A model generated the notes under the pieces. It did no database searches and was not told where the DNA came from. It saw nothing but the letters and a program-made list of their open reading frames with translations. Below, piece by piece: positions 32,085 to 43,300 of a DNA stretch of 64,000 nucleotides (the first letter of the stretch is position 1; the number at the start of each line of letters is the position of its first letter). The DNA is from Cristatella mucedo. Taxonomy: Eukaryota > Bryozoa > Phylactolaemata > Cristatellidae. The stretch is from assembly GCA_009760855.2 (NCBI GenBank), contig WPIO01000168.1:303001-367000 (forward strand). Reading direction: 5' to 3'. A program made the position numbers and the translations under genes.

Positions 32085-32880
32085 CGTAACCATCTCCGTC
32101 TGTAACTCCACAAAGACTAATGGGTGTGAATTAGTTTTTTAAAGGACACTCTAAGCTATAGTGGCTTTAGGTACCAGTTCGGTAGCCAAAAGACTTAATC
32201 CCATGCAACGAAGAGGAAGAGGGAGAAGCAGCCATGTTCTCGTTGTTTATCGAACATGTTACCACTAACCATTCGATCGTGCTTCCTTTGCAGCAAAAGT
32301 AAAGTGTCTAGAAAGAGATTGAGTTCTCTGAGGGTGCTATATCAAATGTATAATAATAATAATGCACTTGAAATAGCACCCTCAGATAACTCAATATCTT
32401 TCTAGGTGCTTTACATTATTATTATTATTATTAAATATATAGCTGAGTCACGAGGGCACTCAAAGAAGTAGCATGGAAGTAGCATGATTTTACTTACCAT
32501 TAAATTGCATTTCCCTTTGCAGCAAATGTAAAGCGCCTAGAAAGAGATTAAGTTCTCTGAGGGCGCTTTACCAAGTACATTATTATTATTATTATTATTA
32601 CATTATTATTAGCTGCCCAGGATGGCTGGAAAGGATGTGCCACACTCGGCAGCAGGAGAGTAGATGTCGTTAGACAGAAGTTGTGGAAATGAGTTCCACA
32701 GTCTAGAGCCTGCAGGGCAAAAGCTTCTGTTGCCAAGGGTTCTTAAGCAGAGGAATGGAACAGCTAATTTATTGTATTGTCGATAGCAGACCTAAGGGCA
32801 CGAGTAGGTTGAAATTGGTGCAGCAGGTCAGCTAGGTATGAAGGAGCCAAGCCGTGGCCTTGGCCTAGTGGGACAGTCTT
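32085..32880 (-). mobile_element. LINE family B copy B7 interrupted by family A 3' ends
   Basis: Minus-strand family B pieces are collinear with one element: 3' end 32085-32235 (CATCTCCGTCTGTAACTCC), a short piece at about 32440-32482 (AGTAGCATGGAAGTAGCA) and 32611-32880 (GGATGGCTGGAAAGGATGTG to GGCCTAGTGGGACAG). Family A 3' ends lie between the pieces. B7 is the older host. Confidence 0.75.
32236..32610. mobile_element. Three short LINE family A 3' ends nested in B7
   Basis: 32240-32360 is a + strand 3' UTR and hairpin with a TAATAATAAT end. 32355-32430 is a minus-strand hairpin-only copy with ATT triplets on both sides. 32483-32610 is a + strand copy (ACTTACCATTAAATTGC, hairpin, ATTATTATT tail). 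The third separates two pieces of B7 that are adjacent in other family B copies. Confidence 0.75.
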
Positions 32881-33230
32881 AGAATTCTGTTGCTAATTAC
32901 GCAGTGTGCAGCTGCTGCTAGCACGATGAGCTCTTGGCTGGTGTGCTGCCTCGTACAACAAATCGCTGGCCTTGGCCGTGCCACTGGCCTCGTTGGCATT
33001 CCAGAGTGTTCTCCACACACTGGCTAAGTGGCTTTCATAAGATTGTCTGCAAGTATTGGAGATAATATCCTAGTGCCAGCGCTCGAGCTTTGCAGAAAAT
33101 CGGAGGTGTTTGTCAAACCGTTGTGACTGAAGGTAACCAGGTCGGCAGTCGCTAAAGCTGTGGACACGGCATCGAACATGTCCGTTTCGGATTGCCAGCT
33201 TGCTGCTGTCTGCTAATCTTTGTGATGCTT
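32881..33230. other. No gene recognised
   Basis: 350 bp of unique-looking sequence without a domain-bearing frame. Confidence 0.4.
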
Positions 33231-33231
33231 C

Positions 33232-33362
33232 TGCTGGTTTGGCCCAGTGGTTAAGGTGCTCGCACCGACCGTGGTCTGACCGAGGTCGAGGGCTCAAGCC
33301 CCGTGGCATATGTGAAGCGCATGAATCGAGATTAAGTTCTCTCGAGGCGCCTCGATAGAAAC
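33232..33362 (+). mobile_element. SINE2 copy, full tRNA-like head and LINE-like tail
   Basis: The A-box is TGGCCCAGTGGTTAAGG and the B-box region GAGGGCTCAAGCCCC, giving the spacing of an internal RNA polymerase III promoter. The tail GCATATGTGAAGCGC, GAGATTAAGTTCTCT, GAGGCGCC matches the 3' hairpin of LINE family A nearly base for base. It is the clearest + strand copy. Confidence 0.8.
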
Positions 33363-33414
33363 GCTCCTTGTCCTCACAGCATTGCTCACTGGGTCCTTGT
33401 GAATTGTCCTTTTT

Positions 33415-33552
33415 TTTGTTTATGAAGTCTAACTCTGTGCATGTTATCACTAACCATGTTGATTTGCTTCTTTTGCAGTGTATGTAAAGTGCCCAGATAG
33501 AGATTGGTTCCCTTGGTGACTGGCCTGTGCAAGTGTATTATTATTATTCTAG
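33415..33552 (+). mobile_element. LINE family A 3' end (A15)
   Basis: A 3' UTR fragment (CTGTGCATGTTATCACTAACC), the hairpin TAAAGTGCCCAGATAGAGATTG and a TTATTATTATT tail. It lies directly before LINE fragment B8. Confidence 0.8.
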
Positions 33553-34015
33553 CTTAATTGCTGCACCAGTTTCAGCCTCCTTGTGCCTTCAGGTGTGTAT
33601 GGACAAAAGGTTCCCCACTTTCATCGTCTCCATACTTTTGCTTTAAGACCCATTGACGACATGACGTCATGAGGTTTTTGCTCCTAAGTATCTCACACAA
33701 GATCTTTGCTCGTGCTGCCGATTGTGTGGCATATCCTTTCCAGCCGTCCTCACCTGCAATTCCATGCTGCTCTATTCCCTCAACGGCTCAACCTCCCGGC
33801 TCAGCTTCATGCTTTCCACTTTCTCTTTGTTTCGTGAGGTAGGGTCTGTTGGTTACAGTGTGTACGTGAGATTACGGTGTCTGTTGGGTTCTGTATGCCC
33901 ACCAAAAGCCACCGAAAGCCGCTTGGGTTTTGATTGGGCTATATACAACTCCCATGCCTAATAACACCGACTTTATGTTTGTGGCCTCGCCGAGTTACAG
34001 AGTGCAATACATTGG
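33553..34015 (+). mobile_element. LINE family B copy B8 (decayed)
   Basis: C-terminal coding remnants on the + strand (TTGCTGCACCAGTTTCAGCC, TTTCCACTTTCTCTTTG) and the 3' end GAGTTACAGAGTGCAATACATTGG. Several indels; no intact frame. Confidence 0.7.
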
Positions 34016-34075
34016 AACATAGCAGCAGCAGGAGCAGGAGCAGCAGCAGCAGGATTAGTAATAACAGCAATAATA

Positions 34076-34318
34076 ATAGAACGATAATAATAATAATACA
34101 TTTGTAAAGCAGCCTCAGAGAACTGAATCTCGTTCTAGGCATTTTGCAGATATGTTTAGCACCCAGTCTCTTTCTGGGGATCACATCCATTGTAAAGAAA
34201 GCATGCTAGTATGGTTAGTGACAACATGCACAGTGTCAGCGGGCATAAGCTCGAATAGGACAATTCACAGGGACCTAGTGAATACTGTGAGGAACAAGTG
34301 AGTTTTTAGCTTAGTATT
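34076..34318 (-). mobile_element. LINE family A 3' end (A16)
   Basis: A minus-strand ATA/AAT tail, hairpin (AAAGCAGCCTCAGAG... TAGGCATTTTGC) and 3' UTR, truncated where the next family A element (A17) begins. Confidence 0.75.
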
Positions 34319-35492
34319 GATAATAATACATTTGACAGAGCACCCTTAGAGAACGTAATCTCTCTTTCTAGGCTCTTTACTTTTGCCTTAAAGGAAGCAC
34401 GATCGAATGGTGAGTATTAGCATGTTCAATGTCAACAAGCATAGCATATGGTTAGAGGTGACATGCACAGGGTCAGCATGCGAATATGATTAGTGGCAGC
34501 AAGCACTGTGTCGGCATGCATCAACACACAAAGGATGAATCACCCGGGTCCACTAAATGCTGTAATAAATAAATACATTTTTAGCTTCTTTTTAAATGTT
34601 ATCAAGGGAGCGAATATTGTGACTCATTCTGAAGTATGTTCTAGGCTGTGGTGGTAAACAAACTAAAGGCATGGTCTCCAAAGGCTTTGGAGATTTGTAC
34701 GTCGTGTAGCTAAACGATTTGATTCAGGAAAGCAGGTGGTACAATGCCTAGCCTGGCAGGGAAGTAATTCTGATAGGTAGGTTGCAGCCAAATAATGAAG
34801 GGACCTAAAATTGAACAACGACAGATTCCAATTTCTGAACCACACTTGGTTTGCCCATAATCACTAAGTTGGTTGTGTCTTCATTCAATTTAAGAAAGTG
34901 TGCTGCCATTCATGTGCGAATGTCATTAATACATGCAGCAAGGTAGTTAAGAGAATTCGACGTGCTCGAGGGCTGGAAGGGATCAAAGCAGGTACAACTG
35001 AGTGTCATCTGCATAGAGGTGAAAGCCTAGATTGTGCCTGGAAAGAAGAGAGTATAAACCGTGAAAAGAACTAAACCAAGCACAGAGCCCGGAGGTACCC
35101 CATGCTTTAGCGGTTCCTCGGATGATCTTTTACGGTTCAAATCAATACTCTGGAGTCTCCCACTGAGATAGGACCTGAACCACTGCAGAGCAGTGCCAGC
35201 AATGCCCAGGCGAGATGACAGGCACTCAAGAAGGACTTGGTGATCGATTGTATCAAAAGCTGCCGAAAGATCGAGCAAAACAAGCAGAGACACTCTACCT
35301 AAGTCTGCATTCCTAAGAAAGTCGTATTCATAGATCGTTATACACCCGAAGCAATGCTGACTCAATGGAGTGATTAGCTCTAAAACCAGACTGTAACTTA
35401 CTATCAAGGTTTGAAGTTTTAGTGTATGAGTTCGGCTGGTCTGCCACGGCTCGTTCCAGTGTCTTTGATAGGAACGGTAGAAGGGAAATTAG
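34319..35492 (-). mobile_element. LINE family A copy A17 with internal deletion
   Basis: Minus strand: tail and hairpin (34325-34392), 3' UTR, C-terminal coding to about 34817, then a jump directly to the CGSEIGI/LTL-like segment near 34822. The RT follows up to SKTLERA at about 35490 (frame 35027-35407 with [16 protein letters not shown] and GVPPGSVLG). A block of roughly 300 bp between thumb and tail is missing compared with A1. Confidence 0.8.
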
Positions 35493-35634
35493 TAGACCAT
35501 TGGCTCATGGTTTTGCATGTAAGCAGATGCAGATGTCTGTGCTGCTGCTGAGCCTTTACTCGCAATATCAAGAGGGAGAGGGATTAAGGAGGGATGAGAT
35601 GAGAACAAGAATCAGAGAAAGAGAGAGCCAGTCA

Positions 35635-36310
<676 letters not shown>

Positions 36311-36317
36311 GGCATAG

Positions 36318-36429
<112 letters not shown>

Positions 36430-36770
36430 TTGGCTAAGGTGTGCGCACTGAAAGCCTCTCCGACTTTAGAGCGAGCGTGCTAGAAAAAGGTCTCCTACTT
36501 GAACACCGCCTACTATCTCTTCTGCTTCTCAGTCTTCCAGGCTTCGTGGAGCTTCTCTTTTCAAAACTTTTCAAGTCCCTACAGTTAGGATGCGTGCGTG
36601 CATTGAGTCGTGCTGCTGGCAACCTGCTACGAGTATCACTACTCTCTAGAGTCACCGGAGTTGATACCGTAATGCAGCAAGCGGCAGCAACCAACAAAGT
36701 TAACTAGCACTTCCCGAGTGACACTCGTGACTCTCGTCCGTTGAGGCAAAGGCATACATAGAGTATCTTG

Positions 36771-36835
36771 CACTTGTGCTCGGCTGCTGCATGCGTTCCA
36801 TCGCTGCAATGTCTAGTAGCAGCCGAGCACAAGTG
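36771..36835. repeat. 18-bp perfect inverted repeat just upstream of the NAB ATG
   Basis: The arms 36771-36788 (CACTTGTGCTCGGCTGCT) and 36818-36835 (AGCAGCCGAGCACAAGTG) are exact complements, with a 29-nt loop. They end 70 bp before the start codon, so the structure would be in the 5' UTR if transcription starts upstream. Confidence 0.85.
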
Positions 36836-36905
36836 AGCTGCCGCACTGAACGGAAGTAGTGCTCTCCTTTGTAGAGCGAAGGTCGCTGCGGAGGAAGAGC
36901 CGGAG

Positions 36906-38443
36906 ATGAACACAGCAACGAAGCCGAGCACAGCCTCCGAACTGCAGCTATACAGAGTCCTACAGAGAGCCAACTTGCTTTCCTACTACGACACGTTCAT
37001 TGAGCAAGGTCAGGACAATTGCAACCCGTGTCTTGAGCTAAAATCTATAGAGGTCAGTGAGGTCAGCTAGCAGTTGGTAGGTATCGGCATTGAGTCAGTA
37101 GGGTCGCACTGCCGGTCAGTGAGGTCAGATGGGGCTCCCCCCCGAAAAGATTCTTAGGTACAAGCCGAAAAAGTAGGGAATCAGAAGAGAGGCTATCTCC
37201 TCCGAGCAAAAAGTTCAGGAAGAGAGGCTATCTCCTCCGAGCAATATGTTATCTCCCCGAGCACAGAGTTCACTTCATTTTCGTAGTCACCGTGGCAGCA
37301 GCAGCATTGGCAGCAGCAGCAGCATTGGCAGCAGCATTGGCAGCAGCAGCATTGGCAGCAGCATTGGCAGCAGCAGCAACAGCATTGGCAGCAGCAGCAG
37401 CAGCAGCAGTGGCTGCGGTATATCAGCAGCAGCAGTGCTTTACTCAGCGCACTATCCAGTATGATACTCACAGGCACCTCGACGAAGCGACCGGCAGTGC
37501 TTTATCCGAGCCACCGGAAGCCAGGTCACAGGTCAATCCTTCCAGGTATAGGTTAGCAAAATTTCGGTTCAATCAATCATACCTTCATTAAACAGCAGTA
37601 CGCTCAGAAACCGCTCAGAAATGGTGGCAGTAATTTATAGGTTCATTGGGCAACAATCTAAAGCTTTGTCTCTGGCTTTTTTCACTTTCTCCTGCTTCTT
37701 TGCACTGGGACTCGCTATCTTCTCATTCTAGGTGATATATTATGCGATTTGGTAATCTATCCGATCCGATATGTTCCAGCATACTTAAGTATTTGAGTAT
37801 TTCTGCGTCCATGCTCATGTTCACATATTAAAGGTCACACCCTGATCAAGTCGTCTGCCTCGAGTGTATCATCATCGTGTACCCCATCGTCACCCATCGT
37901 GACTTCGGCACGTCTGATCTCATTCTCCCTAAACAAAGGTGCTCTTTTGACATCTGCAATTTTGGGCAAGTAAAGAAACCTACAAGTCTCTTGTAATTGG
38001 TGCTGTCCAAAGCAGAATAACATCCTATGTTCTTCTACTTGATCCTCCCAAGACCTTCCATCTTTAATGCAATGCTGCTACAACTCGACCAGCAAACGTC
38101 TTTGATGACACCGTGCATGTTACCACTAACCATTCTATCGTACTGCCTTTACAGTAAATTTAAAGTGCCTATAAATAGATTAAGTTCTCTTAAGGGCACT
38201 ATAAAAATGTTTTATTATATATTATTATTGTTATTATTACAAATAAATAGCCAAACATTGTTAACATCCGAAATCGACCATTTTCTTAACCTCTCTTAAG
38301 CAAGCATGCTGCCCAGTGATTGTAATGGTGACTTAGCTGAGCATTGATCATAGTTCCTCATGTATAACATGTAATGGATTAGGGACTCCATTCTCTCACC
38401 ACTGTCCTTGCAGTGAAGGGACGGACCCTCATCGCCGTGCTCT

Positions 38444-38512
<69 letters not shown>

Positions 38513-40288
38513 GCTCCTCCTCCATGCAAAGTTTCTGTTGAACTCCTAGTTGAACACGTCTCCCAGGCTAAAGAAAACCACTCGTCTTCTATATCCTTTG
38601 CCATCGGTTTTTGTTATGAGGTGCGTATTCTTTTTGCTGCCCGCTGGAACAAATGCAATAAATAGTGGCAAACCCCCATCCCTGCTAAAAACAGTGCTTG
38701 TCAGGCCACTCATTAAAAAGCCTTCCCTAGTTATCGAGAGTTAAAGCAACTTTCACCCTGTCTCCCGGCTGCCATTAACCGAAACACGTGAAATAGTAGG
38801 GGCCCAGGAACTAAAAGGTTACACTAGTTTAGCAGATTTTGCTGGCAAGTTGCAATCAGAACTTCGAGCTAACCATTCCAAGGAAGCTGTTCCGCTTTAA
38901 ATAAATAAATAAACCATAGCTGCTTTAGCAGCCTCTTTTTGTATAGCAACAGAAGAGCCTTGACGGCTATCACCACCGCTTGCAGTGGCGATAAAGGATC
39001 GCCCACCTCAGGAATTGAACCCACGACTTCGGAACCGAGGTCATGAAAGCAACCACCTTACCCAGTGTGCCATTGTGGCTCGTTTTTTCATTCGTCGTAC
39101 CATCGCGGCTCGGTTTTCAATGACTTTTTGAACAATGCTGATCAGGGTTGTGTGTCTCAGCTGGTACTTCCGCAACTGTCACCGGTACTTGGCACTATTG
39201 GCACTTAAACAAATGCCTGGGTAGTGCTAGCACAGTGCTAAATTGGGTTAGGTCTTACCTCAGTGAGATGCGTCAGAGGCTGTAGATGTAAATGCCTGCC
39301 GCTCCATCGAGGCACTCCTCTAGTGGCGTCTTTCAGCGTTCGGTCATTAGCCCGCTTCTTTTCACTGCCTATACTGTCCCCCGTCCCGGGCGATGTCATC
39401 CCCCCACACGAATTCGGCTTTCGTTTCTGAATAGATGGTCCGCCACATGGTCTTTCGATAATTTCTAGGTAATGTAATGTATCTCCGTCTGTAACTCCAC
39501 AAAACCACAAAGACTATATATGGCAGGAGAGTTTTGTGTAGCGCACTCACAGCCTAGGCGGCTTTCGGTACGCATTCGGTAGCCAACAGACTTCGTCTCG
39601 CGAAACAAAGAGAAAGTGGGAAGGATAGCAGAGTCAGGGGAGCAGTTGAGGTAGCAGTGAGTACCATCGAAGTAGCAGCTCAGGACCTCTGAGAAGCATG
39701 AGCCATAGTCGGCAGCAGGAGATTAGTTGTCGTTTCCAAGTCTTCATCAGGCACGATTCCCTTTCAGCTTGCACGGGCAGCATTTGCAGCGTTTGGATGC
39801 CTGCTATACTTCCTGAAGCTATAAACGATGAGAGAGGAGAAACCTGATAAGTGACAGTGATAGTGGGCAAACTCCCTAGTGATAGCCACTGGGAGTTGAA
39901 CGACTATTTAGATTCAGGTTCGTCTAGCACCACTCTTGTGACGTGACGTACCGTCTGCCCCTCTCCCCCAGTAGTGTGGGTGTGCTATTCTAAAAAGACT
40001 TCATTTGATGCGCTTTGCAATACGCCACACCCACTCACCGCGAGCGATCGGATAAGGAGCTCTGAGGAGTCCCAGGGCGGTTGGGTCGGTGAAGGACCCG
40101 AAGTGTCCTCCCACTGCCCCGCCCCCTGCTGCCCCGAGGCTGGAAGCTGGAACGAGCCACAATGGCCAGGGCCGCTGCTTTCCACCGCGCTACGAGAGTC
40201 GGCGAGTCGGCCGTCCATTCCTCATTTTTTCCCTTGGCTCCACCATCCGCCAAGGAATCTTGCCACGCAGGTGCTTCGTCCGGTAATG

Positions 40289-40332
<44 letters not shown>

Positions 40333-43300
40333 CTCTCCTATGTTTGTCAAAGCATTAAACTGGCTTTTCAGTAGTTCTTGCTAGATAGCGCTTCTCCATT
40401 GGCAGCGTGTCGTGAAGCGTTGGGATGGGGATTTGGTTCTCGTCCAGTGATATACAAGCAAGTTATTGTTCTAATAATAATAATAATAATTTATCATTAT
40501 AAATTGCTTTAAATAAACATTGAATATTATTGATATTTAATGTAATGATAATAATAGCTGATTTAACAGCCCGATTTGTATATCGGCAGAAGAGCCTTAA
40601 CCGATATCGTCGCTGCTAGCAGTGGGCAATGAAGGCCCACTGCAGAATTAAAATAAAGGAATAAATAAATAAAGAAGAAATAAAGGCCCACTGCAAAAGA
40701 AATAAAGGAGAAATAAAGGCCCACTGCAGAATTCGTACTCTAGACCTCGGTCATGAAGAGGGAGAACCTGACCTCCTCTGGGCTATCAAGGCACTATAGG
40801 GCGTATAGTCGTAAGCTCTACGCCTCATTATTATTTGCATGCGATGCACCGTCGTTGCCATCGTGGTCAGAGGTGGCACTCTGACTCTGAGTCGGGCAGT
40901 GGAGCGCATCTCTCTCTCAGCTGTCGCCTGCTTCAGCTCTGTGCCATCGTTGCTTGAGCGCTGGTCCAGCGTGGCACCCCCCAGATTCTGACACCTGATT
41001 GGCTGGTGCTGCTAGCAGCCGTGCCGTGATTGGCTACTTGTGGCACTGCTAGCCGTTTTTGCCGTGCAGGTGGCGACGACGTGCAGCAGCTGTGCGAGGC
41101 GGGCGAGGATGAATTTCTCGAGATCATGCGTCTGGTCGGCATGTCGGGCAAGCCGCTGCACGTGCGACGCCTGCAGAAGGCCCTGCAGGAGTGGGTGCTC
41201 AATCCCGGTTAGTGTCACGCAGCAGCCGCTGCTGCTTCCACTTCGGCAGCTGAAGCTGCTGCTGCCGCTGCAGCGACCGTCGGTGCAGCGCGATCACTGG
41301 ACTTGGACCGCCCGTGTTCGAATAGCAGAAACGGCTGTGCATTTTCGAGCCCGGCTGGAGCGATGCTGTACCTTTAAGGAGATGCTGAACGTTGACTCTG
41401 ACCGGTCTGGCCAATGAGAGCAGCCGAACCTGGCCACTCATCCGTCCAGCCATCGATAGGTGCTAAATACCAAGTGGGCCTGCCTCTCTGGGGCAGGCGC
41501 GCTCTTCAGCTCTCTGCAGCCTGTCTCTTATCTACATCTCTGGATTAGTGTGTGCTGTTCTCTTCTGCTCCTGGTCCGTACAGTTCGTTAAGGGAGACCA
41601 GCCTGTTCTGTGGCTGCTCTGCTCGATTGTGCAAGAAATGACATCAAATTCACTCCATGCATAGCTGCGTTTGTGTGCTTGTGTGTGTGTGCCTAAAGTA
41701 AAGGTTAGCTGGTTCAGCAGCCTCATTAAATTAATGCAAATGCAGAAGACCTTTTAGTTTCAATCTCTCGCCCGCCCTCAAGATCGGTCTATCTGCTATA
41801 CAAGTATGTTTTTATTCTTTTTTATTCTTTTTATTCTTTTTATTTCTATTTCTATTTCTATTCTATATTCTATTTATATTTCTATTTATTCCTTTTATTC
41901 TTTTTATTGGTTTTATTATTTTATCTTTTCACCGGTGTCTTGTGCTCGACAGTTGTCGACAGTCTCATTGCTATGACTAGTAAAGGACAGTGAAAACACC
42001 CGTGTCATTAGCATCTCTTGTAGACGACTTACTTTTTTTTCCTGATTATGGAATCACTACTTAACCAAGATCATTCGAATGTGATGCCCCGTTGCGATCA
42101 TCCAAGACTCGTAGTACAAATTAAAGCTAACGATTTAAGGGGATTTCCATCAATTTGTTATATTAAGTTCATCACAATTTAATTTACGTGGACACGTTTT
42201 TTTATCTTTAGAGAGCTAATTATGCTGCGAGCCACATTCGGCTCCTTAACTCGGCTGTGTGCCATGCAGCAGCCGTGTATTGCCAAAGCTTGACCGATAC
42301 TGCTGTCCCTTGCTTCTGCCGCCGTCCTTTCCAACTTCGTTTTCCTTTTTGTCTTTTGCAGCTCAGTTCTCACAGGCTCAGCTCTCCTCTGCCTCCTCCT
42401 CCTCACACTCCACCTCCGCCACCGGCTGCAGCGCCACCACCGCCTCAGCCATGACGACGGCGACCGTGCCCGCCCATCTGTCGTCTGCTGCCCCTGCTGT
42501 GCAAGCGGGTGGCCTCGGCTTGCCCGGCGCAGCCACACTTCCGGCGCCCGGCAGCATCCTGGCGCTGGCCAAGCAGCTGGGCGTACCCGGCTCTGCTGCA
42601 GAGCTGCAGCGGTCGCCTCTGTCGCTCAAGCAGACGTCGGCAGCGTCGTCGGCACATCCTCTGCCGCCTCTCGCTTCCTTCATGTCAATGACGAGCTCCG
42701 GCAGTGCCAGCTGTGGCGGCATCGTCTCGGCGGCATCCGGTTCGGCAGCCGACGCTGCCGCTGCTGCGGTAGCGTCCTGGGCATGCACCAGCCCACCCAA
42801 GTCACCGGCCGCCGTGACCTCGGTCGGCAGCCGCTCGCCGGCCTTGTCGTCGTGCACAGCGGCCGCAGCTGCCAGCCTCGCCGGCCTAGCCGCCGTCGGC
42901 TCCCCATCAGGCGCTGGCCCGTGCATGGTGCACCACCTGGCGGCTGCGTCGTCTGCTGCCGACAGCGACGACCTCGACCCGGAATATTCGAGTCACAGCG
43001 AGGTGCGTTGGGCGCGCTGTCTTCGGCTGCGTCTTTCCGCCGCGAATGTTTGCGGTCAGTGCGAGTCAGTTATTGGCGCCACGCGTTGCACTGCCGCCGC
43101 TGCGAGTGGCCAAGCGAGAGCAGCAACAGCAACTGCAGTTCTGTCGGACGACCTCTGATCGGGTGTTGCTTGGCAAAAAAATTGAGGAAATGGTGAAACT
43201 GTAGCCGTGCATGTTTAACTTTCTTCTTCTACCCCCTTTCTCCTTCTACACTCTCCTTTACCTTCCTTGGCCTGACGTCTGCATCATCAGGCCTGAGTCA

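Larger units (their letters stand above)
36906..41207 (+). other. NAB NCD1 domain (exons 1-2)
   Basis: Residues about 10-82 of the NAB protein. The 4-kb intron 1 falls inside a glycine codon (G|GT) between IEQ and GDDVQQL. The match to the NAB1/NAB2 NCD1 signature is nearly continuous, so the EGR-binding surface is expected to be functional. Confidence 0.93.

Noticed and set aside
33232..33362. Possible functional tRNA gene
   Set aside because: A and B boxes are present, but no cloverleaf with matching acceptor stem could be drawn, and the sequence continues into a LINE-like tail; it is a SINE.
42259..43158. Single-exon 299-codon gene
   Set aside because: Its in-frame core is NAB exon 3 (42362-43002); the extra N-terminal and C-terminal codons are intron sequence outside good splice sites.
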